A DNA stretch of 64,000 bases, taken from contig NZ_JAKENF010000003.1 in the NCBI RefSeq assembly GCF_021491355.1, forward strand, positions 1 through 64,000, written 5' to 3'. The notes under the pieces were generated by a model that was not told the origin of the DNA, did not search any database, and was given only the letters and a program-made list of their open reading frames with translations. Below, piece by piece: positions 51,942 through 61,422 of the stretch. This DNA comes from Alitabrizicola rongguiensis. GTDB lineage: Bacteria; Pseudomonadota; Alphaproteobacteria; Rhodobacterales; Rhodobacteraceae. Each line of letters opens with the position of its first letter. Positions within the stretch are counted from its first letter, which is position 1. The translations under genes were made by a program, and so were the position numbers.

Positions 51942-52604
51942 ATGTCGCAGGCACCGACCGAGATGCGGGGCGAGCGTGAGGTGCTCGATCCGATAGACCG
52001 GCTGTCCGAGATCGGGTTCGGTCTGCTGATGGCGCTGACCTTCACCGGGACGATGAGTGTGACTCTGGGAGAGGGCGGCGAGGTACGCGATGTGCTGCTC
52101 GCGGCCCTGGGGTGCAATCTGGCCTGGGGCATCGTCGATGCAATGGTCTATGTGCTGACCTCCTATACCGACCGCGGCCGCCGGCGTGCCACGGGCGATG
52201 CGATCCGGAGCGCCTCGCCTGCGCAAGCGCGGGAAATGCTGCGCGAGGCGCTGCCTGACGGGGTTGGAAACGTGCTCAGCGCCGAGGAGATCGACCAGAT
52301 GGCGGCCATGATGCGCGCTCATCCGCGCCAGGCGCCCCAACGCGAGCTCACCGGAGACGATTTGCGCGCAGCACTTGCCGTATTCGTGCTTGTCACGCTT
52401 GCGACCTTGCCGCCGACCTTGCCATTCCTGCTATTCGATGATCTGCCCCTTGCGATGCGGATCTCGAATGGCGTTGCGCTATTCATGCTCGCGCTCATCG
52501 GATGGCGGCTTGACCGGCTTATGGGTGACATACGGCATCTTGTCTGGATCGTCCCCATCCTTGGCAGCATCCTTGTGGTCGTGACCATCGCACTTGGAGG
52601 GTAG
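51942..52604 (+). CDS. Membrane protein, VIT1/CCC1-like
   Basis: 220 residues with about five hydrophobic helices, including IGFGLLMALTFTGTMSVTLG, LLAALGCNLAWGIVDAMVYV, AALAVFVLVTLATLPPTLPF and VWIVPILGSILVVVTIALGG. The pattern is that of small proteins annotated as VIT1/CCC1-related, but the metal-binding domain of true iron/manganese transporters is not evident. The stop codon directly precedes the next start at 52605. Function uncertain. Confidence 0.6.
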   Translation: MSQAPTEMRGEREVLDPIDRLSEIGFGLLMALTFTGTMSVTLGEGGEVRDVLLAALGCNLAWGIVDAMVYVLTSYTDRGRRRATGDAIRSASPAQAREMLREALPDGVGNVLSAEEIDQMAAMMRAHPRQAPQRELTGDDLRAALAVFVLVTLATLPPTLPFLLFDDLPLAMRISNGVALFMLALIGWRLDRLMGDIRHLVWIVPILGSILVVVTIALGG

Positions 52605-53528
52605 ATGTTCATACCGGTGATCGGGGCGGGGTCGATCGGGCGGCGCCACCATGACAATCTCTCCGCGCTCGGAGTGCGGACGGCGCTGCTTCCCTGGCGG
52701 GCCTTTATCCCTGCGCAGCTTGATGGCGCCGATGCAGTGGTCATCGCCACGGCGACGCAGGTGCGATTGGAACTCGTGCGGCTCGCGGCAGAGCGCGATC
52801 TGCCCTTCTACGTGGAAAAGCCACTTTCGCATGATGTGGCGACGGTCGAGGCGATCCTCGCCGAGGCGGGGCAGTTGGCGCGCCGGTCGATGGTCGGCTT
52901 CATGATGCGCTACCATCCGGCGTTCCGGTTGCTCGCACGGCTCGACCTGTCGGGCGTCTACGATGCGTCCTTCGGCATCGGCCACGACGTGCGGCTCTGG
53001 CGCAAGAACTGGTCCTTCGCCGCGAGCTATGCGGCGCTGCCGGAAGGGGGCGGGGTGCTGCTCGACCTCTGCCACGAGCTCGACATGGCGCTGACGCTTC
53101 TGCCGCAGGCGCGGATCGGCGGGGTTGCGAGTCTTGGCCATGCGCGGTTCCCGGGGGTGGATTTCGCCTCGAGGATCGGGTTGGAAGGTGCGGGGCTGCT
53201 CGGGGCCGTGGCGATGGACTACCTGTCGCCGGTGAGTTTTCGGCGGATCGTGTTGCGCGGGCCAGGACTGGTGGCGGATTTCGACCTGATCGCGGGGCGC
53301 TATCGGCTGGATGAAGCTGGGAATGCACGCGAAATCGATCTTCCGTTCGAGAGAAATGACATGTTTCTTGCGGCTTTGCGAGATTTCCTTCATCTGGTGC
53401 GTGAAGAGCCGGTCTCGGATGTCGAACACCTGCCGCGCCTCGACCTTGCCGCCGGGACTTGCCGCGCCATCGCGAAGGCCTGGGGGGAGCGGCGCTTTAC
53501 CGGGCAAGTCACGGGGGAGTACACATGA
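52605..53528 (+). CDS. Gfo/Idh/MocA-family oxidoreductase
   Basis: 307 residues. The N-terminal Rossmann loop is VIGAGSIGRRHHDNL, followed by DAVVIATATQVRLELVRLAA and LPFYVEKPLSHD with the family EKP motif. The C-terminal domain has GGGVLLDLCHELDMAL with the conserved His/Asp region. NAD(P)-dependent oxidation or reduction of a sugar or nucleotide-sugar is expected. It overlaps the CMP-sugar synthetase gene by 4 bp, which points to a role in surface-sugar synthesis. Confidence 0.87.
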   Translation: MFIPVIGAGSIGRRHHDNLSALGVRTALLPWRAFIPAQLDGADAVVIATATQVRLELVRLAAERDLPFYVEKPLSHDVATVEAILAEAGQLARRSMVGFMMRYHPAFRLLARLDLSGVYDASFGIGHDVRLWRKNWSFAASYAALPEGGGVLLDLCHELDMALTLLPQARIGGVASLGHARFPGVDFASRIGLEGAGLLGAVAMDYLSPVSFRRIVLRGPGLVADFDLIAGRYRLDEAGNAREIDLPFERNDMFLAALRDFLHLVREEPVSDVEHLPRLDLAAGTCRAIAKAWGERRFTGQVTGEYT

Positions 53529-54232
53529 TCATCGGTCATATCGGGGCCCGGAAGGGATCCAAGGGCGTGCCGGGCAAGAATTTCCGCCCGATCTGCGGCA
53601 AGCCGCTGATTGACTGGTCGCTGGACCAGCTCTTCGACAGCCCGACCGTGGATGCCGTCGTCGTCTCGACCGACGACGAGCGCATCTACGAACATGCGGT
53701 GCGGCGTGGCGCGCTGGAGATCGGCCTGCGGCCCGCCCATCTGGCGACCGACTCCGCCGGCAAATGGGGCGTCTGGCAACACGCGCTGGACGAGAGTGAG
53801 AAGATCACCGGGCCGGCGACGGCCTTTCTCGACCTTGACTGCACTTCGCCCCTGCGACTGCCCGAGGATATCGAGAATGCACTGGTCCTCTTTGCCGAGG
53901 AGCGGCCGGACATGGTGATGTCCTGCTGCGAAGCGCGGAAGAACCCGTATTTCAACTTGGTTGAGCCGGATGCCACCGGCGCTCTCCATGTGTCGAAGCC
54001 CTTGCCGGGCGGGGTCGTGGCGCGTCAGCAGGCGCCGGTCGTCTACGAGCACGCCGCCTCGACCTATGTGGTCGCGCCGGACTATCTCAAGCGCTCCAGG
54101 GGGCTGTGGGAGGGGCGGGTGATCCCTTATCTCATGCCGCCCGAGCGCTGTGTCGACATCGATTCCCCCTTCGATTTCAAATGGGTGGAGTTTCTCTTGC
54201 GCGAACGGATCGAAGGAGCCGCACATGGCTGA
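53525..54232 (+). CDS. CMP-sugar cytidylyltransferase (NeuA/PseF/LegF-like)
   Basis: 235 residues from ATG 53525. The nucleotide-binding start reads GHIGARKGSKGVPGKNFRPI, then VVVSTDDERIYEHA, FLDLDCTSPLR and PPERCVDIDSPFDF with the metal-binding Asp pair. It couples CTP to a nonulosonic acid-like sugar. It lies with an oxidoreductase and an SDR and about 3.5 kb from a NeuC-type epimerase, but no NeuB synthase is in the window. The sugar could be sialic-like or a Kdo variant. Confidence 0.82.
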   Translation: MIIGHIGARKGSKGVPGKNFRPICGKPLIDWSLDQLFDSPTVDAVVVSTDDERIYEHAVRRGALEIGLRPAHLATDSAGKWGVWQHALDESEKITGPATAFLDLDCTSPLRLPEDIENALVLFAEERPDMVMSCCEARKNPYFNLVEPDATGALHVSKPLPGGVVARQQAPVVYEHAASTYVVAPDYLKRSRGLWEGRVIPYLMPPERCVDIDSPFDFKWVEFLLRERIEGAAHG

Positions 54233-55016
54233 TCAACTGAAGGGCCGAACCATCTTCATCACCGGATCGGGTGGGGTACTGGGATCGACCTATGTGCGGC
54301 GGATGCTCGAGCAGGGGGCGCGGGTCGTGGCCTCCGACCTGCCGGGCCACCGGGCCGAGGCGCTGAAGGAAAGGCACGCAGGCAATCCCGACTTCCGCTT
54401 CTACGATCTCGATGTGGGCGTCGAGGAGCAAGTGGTGGAAATCTTCCAGCGCATCCTCAAGGACGGCTGGGAGCCGAATGTGGTTCTGAACAACGCCGCG
54501 ATCACGGGCGAGATGCTGATGGGGGCGGGCAAGCCCTTTCCGGATTTCGCCGACACGACGGTTGCCGATTTCGAGCGCACCTTGCGCACGAACCTGACCG
54601 GCGCCTTCATGATCGCCCGACAGATGGACCGTGACATCGTCGGCAAATGGCCGGCGACGCTGGTCAATGTGGCCTCAATGTATGCGCTCAACGGGGCGCA
54701 TCATCCGATCTATGAGGGCATGCCGTTCAAGAACTTCTCGGCCTATGGCGTGACCAAGGCGGGCATCCACGGGCTGACCGTCTGGCTCGCCGGCTACTGG
54801 GCGCCGCGCAAGGCAACCGTCAACACCATCGCGCCGGGGGCGGTGTTCAATGGCCATTCGGAGGAGTTCCAACGCCGGGTCAGCGAGCTCATCATGGCGG
54901 GACGGATGGCGCAGCCCGACGAGATCGCGGATGCCATGCTGTTCCTCTGCTCTGCGCAGGCGGGCTACATGACCGGGCAACTCGTCAATGTCGATGGCGG
55001 GTTCAGCGCCTGGTAA
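54225..55016 (+). CDS. Short-chain dehydrogenase of the surface-sugar cluster
   Basis: 263 residues. The cofactor loop FITGSGGVLGSTYVRRML is near the N-terminus. VVLNNAAITGEM, TLVNVASMYALNG with the active Ser, and FSAYGVTKAGIHGLTV with Tyr and Lys follow, and the end is TGQLVNVDGGFSAW. It overlaps the cytidylyltransferase by 8 bp. It probably reduces or epimerises the sugar precursor; exact substrate unknown. Confidence 0.87.
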   Translation: MADQLKGRTIFITGSGGVLGSTYVRRMLEQGARVVASDLPGHRAEALKERHAGNPDFRFYDLDVGVEEQVVEIFQRILKDGWEPNVVLNNAAITGEMLMGAGKPFPDFADTTVADFERTLRTNLTGAFMIARQMDRDIVGKWPATLVNVASMYALNGAHHPIYEGMPFKNFSAYGVTKAGIHGLTVWLAGYWAPRKATVNTIAPGAVFNGHSEEFQRRVSELIMAGRMAQPDEIADAMLFLCSAQAGYMTGQLVNVDGGFSAW

Positions 55017-55032
55017 TCGACGGGCCCCGCGC

Positions 55033-55084
55033 GATTTCTCTGCGAAAAATCAGGGCCAAGTGTGCGATTCTTCGCAGAAGAATC
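55033..55084. terminator. Twin hairpins between convergent genes
   Basis: GATTCTTC-GCA-GAAGAATC at 55066-55084 is a perfect 8-bp stem. A related imperfect hairpin (GATTT...AAATC) sits at 55033-55051. Located between the SDR stop and the stop of the oppositely oriented Kdo-transferase gene, they form a likely bidirectional terminator. Confidence 0.65.
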
Positions 55085-55095
55085 GGGGTGGTCCG

Positions 55096-56430
55096 TTAGC
55101 GCGCGGCCGCCAGAAGCTCTGGCAGGGCGGCCAGCGTCTTGTCCACCCCACCGCCGTGCTCGGACAGGAAGCGGTCGATCTGGGCGCGGCTCGGCAGGGG
55201 GGCGTGGGGGCCTAGCGCCTCGCACAGTTCGCCCGGCGAGGCGAGGTGGCGGCAGACGCCGGCTGCAATCGCCTCCTTGGCCGGGTATTCGATGGTGTGG
55301 ATGTCGGGGCCGACCATGACCGGTTTTCGCAAGGTCAGCGGCTCGGAGATGTTGTGCGAGCCCTTGGGCGTGAAGCCTCCGCCGACCGACACCCGGTCCG
55401 CCATGGCAAGCCATGCATACATCTCGCCAAGCGAGTCGCAGAGCAGCACGTCGATGGTCGGCGGCACGCCCTCGGCCGACAGGTCGGGGCCAAGGATCTC
55501 GGAGCGTCGGGCAAAGGCCAGCCCGTCGGCGCGGATCAGATCCGCCACGGCGCCGAAGCGTTCGGGCGCGCGAGGGATGTAGAGGACCAGAGGGGCCGGA
55601 AGACCGGCAGCATGGTGCTCTGCCCGGGCGGCGTGGATCGCAGCGAGGAAGATCGCATCTTCGCCCTCGACCACGCTGGCGAAGGCGAAGACCGGACGAT
55701 GCTCGGCCCGGAACCAGCGGCGAAGCGCGAGGCCCTTCTCGACCAGCGCCTGCGGCACCGGCTGTTCAAAGCGTAGTTCTCCGGTGACAGCGATGTTGGT
55801 GACGCCGACGCTTTCGAACCGCGCGCGCTGGAGGTCGGATTTCACCAGCGCCCCGGCAAAGCCCGTCATCATCGCCGCGCGGATCGGCAAATGGCGGGCG
55901 TCGCGGGCGAGGCTTTTCGACGGGTACTGCGCGTTGCACATGAACAGCGGCACGCCATGGCGATGGGCCGAGGCGATCATGCGCGGCCAGATCTCGATTT
56001 CCATGACCAGTCCGTAACGCGGGCGGTAGGCGTTGAAGAAGCGACGGTAGGCGAAGTCAAACTCGAACGGCACCCAGACCGGGACAAGCCGCCCCTCGGC
56101 GATCTCGCGCGCAAAGACCGCCGCCGCCTCGCGCCGACCGGCGGGGGTGAAATGGGTGGTGACGACCCGCTCGCCGCGGTCGAGCAGCGCCCGGATCAAT
56201 GGCGTGGCCGAGCGCATTTCGCCAAGCGAGACGGCATGGATCCAGACCGAGTCCGGCAGGCGGCCGTGGGACCGGCCGAAGCGTTCGCCAAGATGCGTGC
56301 CATAGTCGGCATCCTTGCGGGCGCGGCGGCGGATATAGAGCAGGATCGCGGGCAGGGCGAGGACCCACAGGAGCGCATAGCCCAGCAGGAACAGTCGAAT
56401 GCGCAGGGTCGGGTAGGGGGCCTTGGTCAT
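55096..56430 (-). CDS. waaA: 3-deoxy-D-manno-octulosonic acid (Kdo) transferase, paralogue 1
   Basis: 444 residues of the GT30 family. An N-terminal membrane anchor (LFLLGYALLWVLALPAILLY) is followed by VWIHAVSLGEMRSATPLIRA, whose Glu is the likely catalytic base. VTTHFTPAGRREA, VMEIEIWPRM and the C-terminal VGGGFTPKGSHNISEPLTLR follow. It adds Kdo from CMP-Kdo to lipid A at the inner membrane. It overlaps the second paralogue by 4 bp. Which of the two is the housekeeping enzyme cannot be told from sequence. Confidence 0.85.
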   Translation of the reverse strand: MTKAPYPTLRIRLFLLGYALLWVLALPAILLYIRRRARKDADYGTHLGERFGRSHGRLPDSVWIHAVSLGEMRSATPLIRALLDRGERVVTTHFTPAGRREAAAVFAREIAEGRLVPVWVPFEFDFAYRRFFNAYRPRYGLVMEIEIWPRMIASAHRHGVPLFMCNAQYPSKSLARDARHLPIRAAMMTGFAGALVKSDLQRARFESVGVTNIAVTGELRFEQPVPQALVEKGLALRRWFRAEHRPVFAFASVVEGEDAIFLAAIHAARAEHHAAGLPAPLVLYIPRAPERFGAVADLIRADGLAFARRSEILGPDLSAEGVPPTIDVLLCDSLGEMYAWLAMADRVSVGGGFTPKGSHNISEPLTLRKPVMVGPDIHTIEYPAKEAIAAGVCRHLASPGELCEALGPHAPLPSRAQIDRFLSEHGGGVDKTLAALPELLAAAR

Positions 56431-57695
56431 CGCGGCATCAGGTCCAGCAGGCGGTCGCTGAGGGTGATGATCCCCCCGGCGGCACTTTCCTGCAAGGCCG
56501 AGGCCCGCGCCGCGATGTCGCGCAGGTCGGCAGCATCGAGCGCCGTCTCGAGCGTGGCGGCGTCGGTGACCAGCCGCGTCGCCCCGGCACTTTCCAGCTG
56601 CGCATAATCGGCGGCGAAATTCGCAGTCTCAGGGCCATGGAGGACGGCGGAGCCAAGGCGCACCGCTTCCCACGGGTTGTGGCCCTGCACCGGGCCGAAG
56701 CTGCCGCCGATCAGCGAAACCGGGCAGAGCCGGTACCACAGGCCCATCTCGCCGAAGGTATCGGCGATCCAGACGGCGGTGGCGGGCGCGGGAAGCTGCC
56801 CCTCGGAGCGGAAGGCGTAGGTCAGGCCATGCGCCTCGCAATCAAGGGCGATTTCGCGGGCGCGGGTGGGCAGGCGGGGTGCGAGGATCAGCAGACTGGC
56901 CGGATCGGCCGCGAAGCGGCGGGCCTGAACGGCCAGGGCGACGCGCTCGTCCTCGGCATGGGTCGAGGCGGCGCACCACGGGCGGCGGCCGGTCAGTTGG
57001 GCCTCGACCACCGGGCGGTCCGGACTATCGGCGAGAGGGGCGCAGGCGGCCTTGAGCGATCTGGTCACGGCAACCACAAGGCCCGGGGCGAGTGCGCGCA
57101 GGTGGTCGGCGGTGGCGTCATCCTGCGCGGCAATATAGGCAAAGCGGCGGTAGAGATCGGCGTAAAGCGGGCGGGCCTTTCGGCGCGAGGCGTAGGAACG
57201 GGCGTTCATGCGGGCGTTGATCATCGCCAGAGGGATGCCGCGCCGCGCCGTTTCGACCACGAAGCCGGGCCACAGGTCCTGTTCGGCCCAGACGGCCAGA
57301 TCGGGCCGCCAGTGATCCAGGAACCGCTTGCGGAACACCGGCACGTCGAGCGGAAGGTACTGGTGGATGGTCCGCGGAGGTCGGTTGCGGTCGAAGACCT
57401 CTCCGGAAGCACGCGCAGAGGATGTCACGAGGAAATGGAGGTCCGGGCGCGCCTCGGCCAAAGCCTCGATCAGGCCCCGCAGCGCCAGTACCTCGCCGAG
57501 GCCGACCGCGTGCATCCAGATCAGCGGACCTTCGGGACGAGGCGCCATCTGATTGGCACCTTTCTCGCGCCAGCGGTCGGCGTGTTCCTTGCCGCGCTTG
57601 CGGCGGCTCTCGATATGCTTCCAGGCGCGCAGGCCGAGCGCATGGGTTGCGGCGAGATAGAGCCGCAGGAGGGGCCCGGTCGGCGACTCAGCCAA
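56427..57695 (-). CDS. Kdo-transferase-like glycosyltransferase, paralogue 2
   Basis: 422 residues of the same GT30 family. It has IWMHAVGLGEVLALRGLIEA, VTSSARASGEVF, AVWAEQDLWPGFV and LIGGSFGPVQGHNPWEAVRL. It lacks the strong N-terminal membrane helix of paralogue 1 and diverges throughout. It overlaps neighbours on both sides. A second Kdo-type residue, or another ulosonic acid, may be its donor. This fits the nearby CMP-sugar synthetase and NeuC genes. Confidence 0.8.
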   Translation of the reverse strand: MAESPTGPLLRLYLAATHALGLRAWKHIESRRKRGKEHADRWREKGANQMAPRPEGPLIWMHAVGLGEVLALRGLIEALAEARPDLHFLVTSSARASGEVFDRNRPPRTIHQYLPLDVPVFRKRFLDHWRPDLAVWAEQDLWPGFVVETARRGIPLAMINARMNARSYASRRKARPLYADLYRRFAYIAAQDDATADHLRALAPGLVVAVTRSLKAACAPLADSPDRPVVEAQLTGRRPWCAASTHAEDERVALAVQARRFAADPASLLILAPRLPTRAREIALDCEAHGLTYAFRSEGQLPAPATAVWIADTFGEMGLWYRLCPVSLIGGSFGPVQGHNPWEAVRLGSAVLHGPETANFAADYAQLESAGATRLVTDAATLETALDAADLRDIAARASALQESAAGGIITLSDRLLDLMPR

Positions 57696-58809
57696 GGTCG
57701 CTGAACTGCTTTTGCAGTCCCCGCTCCCAGAAGGCGGGGTCTTTCAGCACTTCGACAAATCGATCCGCCGCGCGGCCCTCGCCGAAGGCTGTGTGGCTGT
57801 CATGCGGCCTTCCCCACTCCGTCGCCACGAAGGACAGGATCGCATCGCGGTCGAAGGCTGTGGCCGTCGCGATCGAGGGGGCCGAGCCGCGGTTGGTCTG
57901 GCGGGTGCCGATGTCGAGCGAGGGAAGGCCGAGGAACGGCGCCTCTCGCACGCCGGCGCTGGAATTGCCGACCATGCAGGCGGCGTTCTTCATCAATTCG
58001 GAGAAGTGGGCGAAGCGCATCGAGGGAAGGATGCGGAAACGATCCGTGGGCAATGTTTCCAGAACGCGGAAGATCGCCTCGGAGCCGGGGTCGTTGTTCG
58101 GTGCGATGACGACGAAGGGCTTTCCTGACGCAGCAAGCGTGCCGAACAGCGCCTCGGCCTGGCTGCCCATCGTCGCGGACTCGGAGGTGACCGGGTGGAA
58201 AGTGACGATGCCGTATTCTGTGAAGGGGATGGCGTAGTGCGCCTTTACTTCGTCGATCGACACACCCGAGGCCTGCGAGTGAAAATCGAGCTCCGGCGAG
58301 CCGATGACATGGATCGACTCCGCCGGTTCGCCAAGCGACATGACCCGGCGGGCGGCGTCCTCGCTCGAGACGAAGTGGTGGGTGGCGAGCTTGGAATTGC
58401 AGTGGCGGAAGATCTCGTCGATCGTGCCCGAGACCTCGCCGCCCTCGATATGGGCCGAGCGGACGTAGTTCGTTGCGCAGACCAGCGCGCAGGCCAGCGC
58501 CTCGATCCGGTCGCCATGCACCACGGCAAGGTCGGGGCGATGCTCGGTCAGGAAATCGGAAAAGCCGACGACTGTCTTGGCCAGGATCAGGTCCTGCGGG
58601 TCACCCTCGCGCTGGTTCTGGAACTCGAACATCTCGGCGCCGGGGAAGCGGGCAACTTCCAGCTTGGTGCGGCCGTAGCGCTCCATCAGGTGCATGCCGG
58701 TCACGAAGAAGGCCACGGCAAAGCCGGCATCGCGGGCTGCGACGGCCAAAGGTTCCAGCTTGCCGAAATCGGCGCGGGTGCCGGTAATGAAAAGGATGCG
58801 TCGGGTCAT
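57688..58809 (-). CDS. Hydrolysing UDP-N-acetylglucosamine 2-epimerase (NeuC/LegG-like)
   Basis: 373 residues of the epimerase-2 family. It opens RILFITGTRADFGKLEPLA, the NeuC-type start. Further matches are LAVVHGDRIEALACALVCA, AHIEGGEVSGTIDEIFRHC, HVIGSPELD and CMVGNSSAGVREAPFLGLPS. It makes an N-acetyl-mannosamine-type sugar by hydrolysing and inverting a UDP-HexNAc. It overlaps the Kdo-transferase paralogue by 8 bp. The partner synthase (NeuB/LegI) is not in this window. Confidence 0.88.
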   Translation of the reverse strand: MTRRILFITGTRADFGKLEPLAVAARDAGFAVAFFVTGMHLMERYGRTKLEVARFPGAEMFEFQNQREGDPQDLILAKTVVGFSDFLTEHRPDLAVVHGDRIEALACALVCATNYVRSAHIEGGEVSGTIDEIFRHCNSKLATHHFVSSEDAARRVMSLGEPAESIHVIGSPELDFHSQASGVSIDEVKAHYAIPFTEYGIVTFHPVTSESATMGSQAEALFGTLAASGKPFVVIAPNNDPGSEAIFRVLETLPTDRFRILPSMRFAHFSELMKNAACMVGNSSAGVREAPFLGLPSLDIGTRQTNRGSAPSIATATAFDRDAILSFVATEWGRPHDSHTAFGEGRAADRFVEVLKDPAFWERGLQKQFSDLG

Positions 58810-58874
58810 CGGGCCAGGTTCGGGTGGATCGCGCGAGGATAGGCGGGTCAGGCGGTAGCCTGCAAGGCAGGGGG

Positions 58875-60674
58875 TCAGGCGCTGTTGCGCCGCTCGGCCC
58901 CGCCGAACTGCTGATCGTAGAGCGCACGGAAGGTGCCCTCGCGGGCAAGAAGGGCGTCGATGGAGCCTTCTTCCGACAGGCGGCCATTCTCGATCACGCA
59001 GATCTTGTCGGCATTCAGCACGGTCGAGAGGCGATGCGCGATAACGACGGTCGTGCGCCCCTGGGTCAGGTGCTGCAGCGCCTCCTGAACCAGCGCCTCC
59101 GAGCGGCTGTCGAGCGCACTCGTGGCCTCGTCCAGCAGAAGGATCGGGGCGTTGCGCAACATGGCGCGGGCGATGGCGAGGCGTTGCTTCTGGCCGCCCG
59201 AAAGGAAGGCGCCGTTTTCACCGACCTGGGTGTCATAGCCTTTCGGAAGTTTCTCGATGAACTCATGGGCGTTGGCGGATTTGCAGGCTGCGACAATCTC
59301 CTCGACTGTGGCGTCAGGCCGGCCGAACCGGATGTTCTCGGCGACTGAGGCCGAGAACAGGAAAGTGTCCTGCCCCACATAGCTTATGAGATCGCGGAGC
59401 GAGGCAAACGTCGCAAGGCGGATGTCGTGGCCGTCGATCCGGACCGTTCCATTTCTCGGGTCATAGAGCCGAAGGATCAGGTTCAGAATGGTCGACTTGC
59501 CGCCGCCTGAAGGGCCGACCAACGCCGTCGTCTTGCCCGCCTCGAATGCGAGGGAAATGTTGTTCAGGACAGGGCGGCCATTGCCGTAGTCGAAGGAGAC
59601 CTGATCGAAGGAAATCCGCCCCTCGCCCTTGGCAAGATGAAGCGCTTCGGGGTGCTGGGTCAGGGTTTCGGGCTGGTCGAGCAGTCCGAACATCATCCGA
59701 ACGCCCACCATGCCGGATTCGATCGACACCCTCATCCGTGACAGGCGTTTGGCTGGTTCATAGGCCATCAGCAGCGCGGTGACGAAGGACATCAGTTGAC
59801 CGGGCGAAGAATTGGACTGGCCGAAGGCCTGAACGGCCGAAAGGGCCACAACAGCGGCGATGGCAAAGCCCGACAGAGTATCCATCAGCGGGCTGGTAAT
59901 CGCCTCGAGGCGCGCAATGGCGTTCGAGCGCTTCTCGACTTCGCGGACGGCCTTGTTCATGCGGAAGGCCATTCGGTCTTCCAGCGCGAAAGCCTTGATG
60001 ATGCGGATGCCCGTCGATGTTTCCTGGATCACCTTGATGATCTCGGCAAGCGAGGCCATCTCCTGCTCCATGATGGCTCGGACCTTCCGCAGCAGGATGC
60101 GGATGCCGAGAATCGCGAGCGGTCCGAAGACCAGGGACACCATCGAAAGAAGCGGCTGCTGCCAGAACATGACCGTAACCAGACCGATCAATGTCAGCAG
60201 GTCGCGGACGAAAGATGTCACGATAATGTCGATGATGGATCGTGCTGCATTAGCCGACTGGGTGACCCGCATCAGCAGGTCCGAGGATTCCGTCAGGTTG
60301 AAGAAGGAAACGCCCTGGCGCAGGAGCTTGTCGTAAAGCTTGATCTGCTGGGTCGCCACGATCCTGTTGCCCGCACGGGTCAGCGCGACAGACTGCACAT
60401 AGGTCGCCAAGCCCTTCAAGGTGAAGATCAGCGCCACCGCGCCGGCCACCAGGAACACCATTCCCCGGTTGTCAGGGATCGTCATCGCATCAACGATGTA
60501 GCGCATGATCCAGGCTGTGGCTGAGGTCATGCCCGCCACCACGATCATCGCGAGCACGGCTATGATGTACAGATGTCGTTGGGCGCGGATGTTCTCGCGC
60601 AGAAGCCGCCAGAGCTGCTCTTCCCTAATGATCGGAAAGACGTAGGCCAGTTTCTCGGTCAGTTTCAGCGCCAT
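58875..60674 (-). CDS. MsbA-like ABC exporter (membrane domain fused to ATPase)
   Basis: About 599 residues. Six membrane helices occupy the first 330, for example YIIAVLAMIVVAGMTSATAW. The ATPase follows with ALVGPSGGGKSTILNLILRL (Walker A), FLSGGQKQRLAIARAM (signature) and ILLLDEATSALDS (Walker B). The protein is a half-transporter acting as dimer, most likely flipping lipid A-core or another lipid. The ATG at 60674 (MALKLTEKLAYVFP) is used; the open frame to 61043 runs antisense into msrA and is not supported. Confidence 0.88.
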   Translation of the reverse strand: MALKLTEKLAYVFPIIREEQLWRLLRENIRAQRHLYIIAVLAMIVVAGMTSATAWIMRYIVDAMTIPDNRGMVFLVAGAVALIFTLKGLATYVQSVALTRAGNRIVATQQIKLYDKLLRQGVSFFNLTESSDLLMRVTQSANAARSIIDIIVTSFVRDLLTLIGLVTVMFWQQPLLSMVSLVFGPLAILGIRILLRKVRAIMEQEMASLAEIIKVIQETSTGIRIIKAFALEDRMAFRMNKAVREVEKRSNAIARLEAITSPLMDTLSGFAIAAVVALSAVQAFGQSNSSPGQLMSFVTALLMAYEPAKRLSRMRVSIESGMVGVRMMFGLLDQPETLTQHPEALHLAKGEGRISFDQVSFDYGNGRPVLNNISLAFEAGKTTALVGPSGGGKSTILNLILRLYDPRNGTVRIDGHDIRLATFASLRDLISYVGQDTFLFSASVAENIRFGRPDATVEEIVAACKSANAHEFIEKLPKGYDTQVGENGAFLSGGQKQRLAIARAMLRNAPILLLDEATSALDSRSEALVQEALQHLTQGRTTVVIAHRLSTVLNADKICVIENGRLSEEGSIDALLAREGTFRALYDQQFGGAERRNSA

Positions 60675-60890
60675 TCGACGGCAGGTCCCGATATCGTTCG
60701 CTCCGGCCGGGAAGACCTCCCGCGCGGCACATGTTGGCGCCCTACATAGTGGATCGCCTTCTGTCGCGCCACACCCCTGCGGCAAATCCCGCCGCGCCAT
60801 CGGCATTGTAACGCGGATTGCGCATTCGTCGTATTGGACAAAGCCAGGACAAGTGCCATCTACTGGCAGAGACAGGAACAAGAGGTTGCA
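60675..60890. promoter_or_regulatory. Divergent promoter region between the exporter and msrA
   Basis: 216 bp without a gene separate two outward-facing genes. Both promoters must lie here, but I could not single out reliable -35/-10 pairs. Confidence 0.4.
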
Positions 60891-61409
60891 ATGTCTGACA
60901 AGCGTGAAACGGCCATTTTGGCGGGCGGATGCTTCTGGGGGATGCAGGACCTGATCCGCAAGATGCCTGGCGTAATCAAGACCCGTGTCGGCTACACCGG
61001 GGGAGACGTGGCCAACGCGACCTACCGCGATCATGGCAGCCATGCCGAGGGGATAGAAATCGTGTTCGACCCCGAGGTGTTAAGCTACCGCGACCTTCTG
61101 GAGTTCTTTTTCCAGATCCACGATCCCACCACCCTGAACCGTCAGGGCAACGACATCGGTATGTCGTACCGATCGGGCATCTACTGGCTGACCGAGGAGC
61201 AGAAGGCCGAAGCCGAACGCACGATCGCCGATGTGGATGCCTCCGGGATCTGGCCCGGCAAGGTGATGACCGAAGTCAAGCAGGCGGGTGATTTCTGGGA
61301 GGCGGAACCCTTCCATCAGGATTACCTCGTTCGCAATCCGAACGGCTATACCTGCCACTTCGCGCGACCGAACTGGAAGCTGCCGCGCCGCGCAAGCGAC
61401 GCGGCCTGA
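60891..61409 (+). CDS. msrA: Peptide-methionine (S)-S-oxide reductase
   Basis: 172 residues. The active-site GGCFWG has the catalytic Cys14. [20 protein letters not shown] and [20 protein letters not shown] follow, and the YHQ-like FHQDYL lies near the end. It repairs oxidised methionine with thioredoxin. No MsrB domain is fused. ATG 60891 follows an AGAGG ribosome site. selO starts 13 bp downstream, so the two are one operon linked to oxidative stress. Confidence 0.95.
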   Translation: MSDKRETAILAGGCFWGMQDLIRKMPGVIKTRVGYTGGDVANATYRDHGSHAEGIEIVFDPEVLSYRDLLEFFFQIHDPTTLNRQGNDIGMSYRSGIYWLTEEQKAEAERTIADVDASGIWPGKVMTEVKQAGDFWEAEPFHQDYLVRNPNGYTCHFARPNWKLPRRASDAA

Positions 61410-61422
61410 ACGGGGAGGGGCC

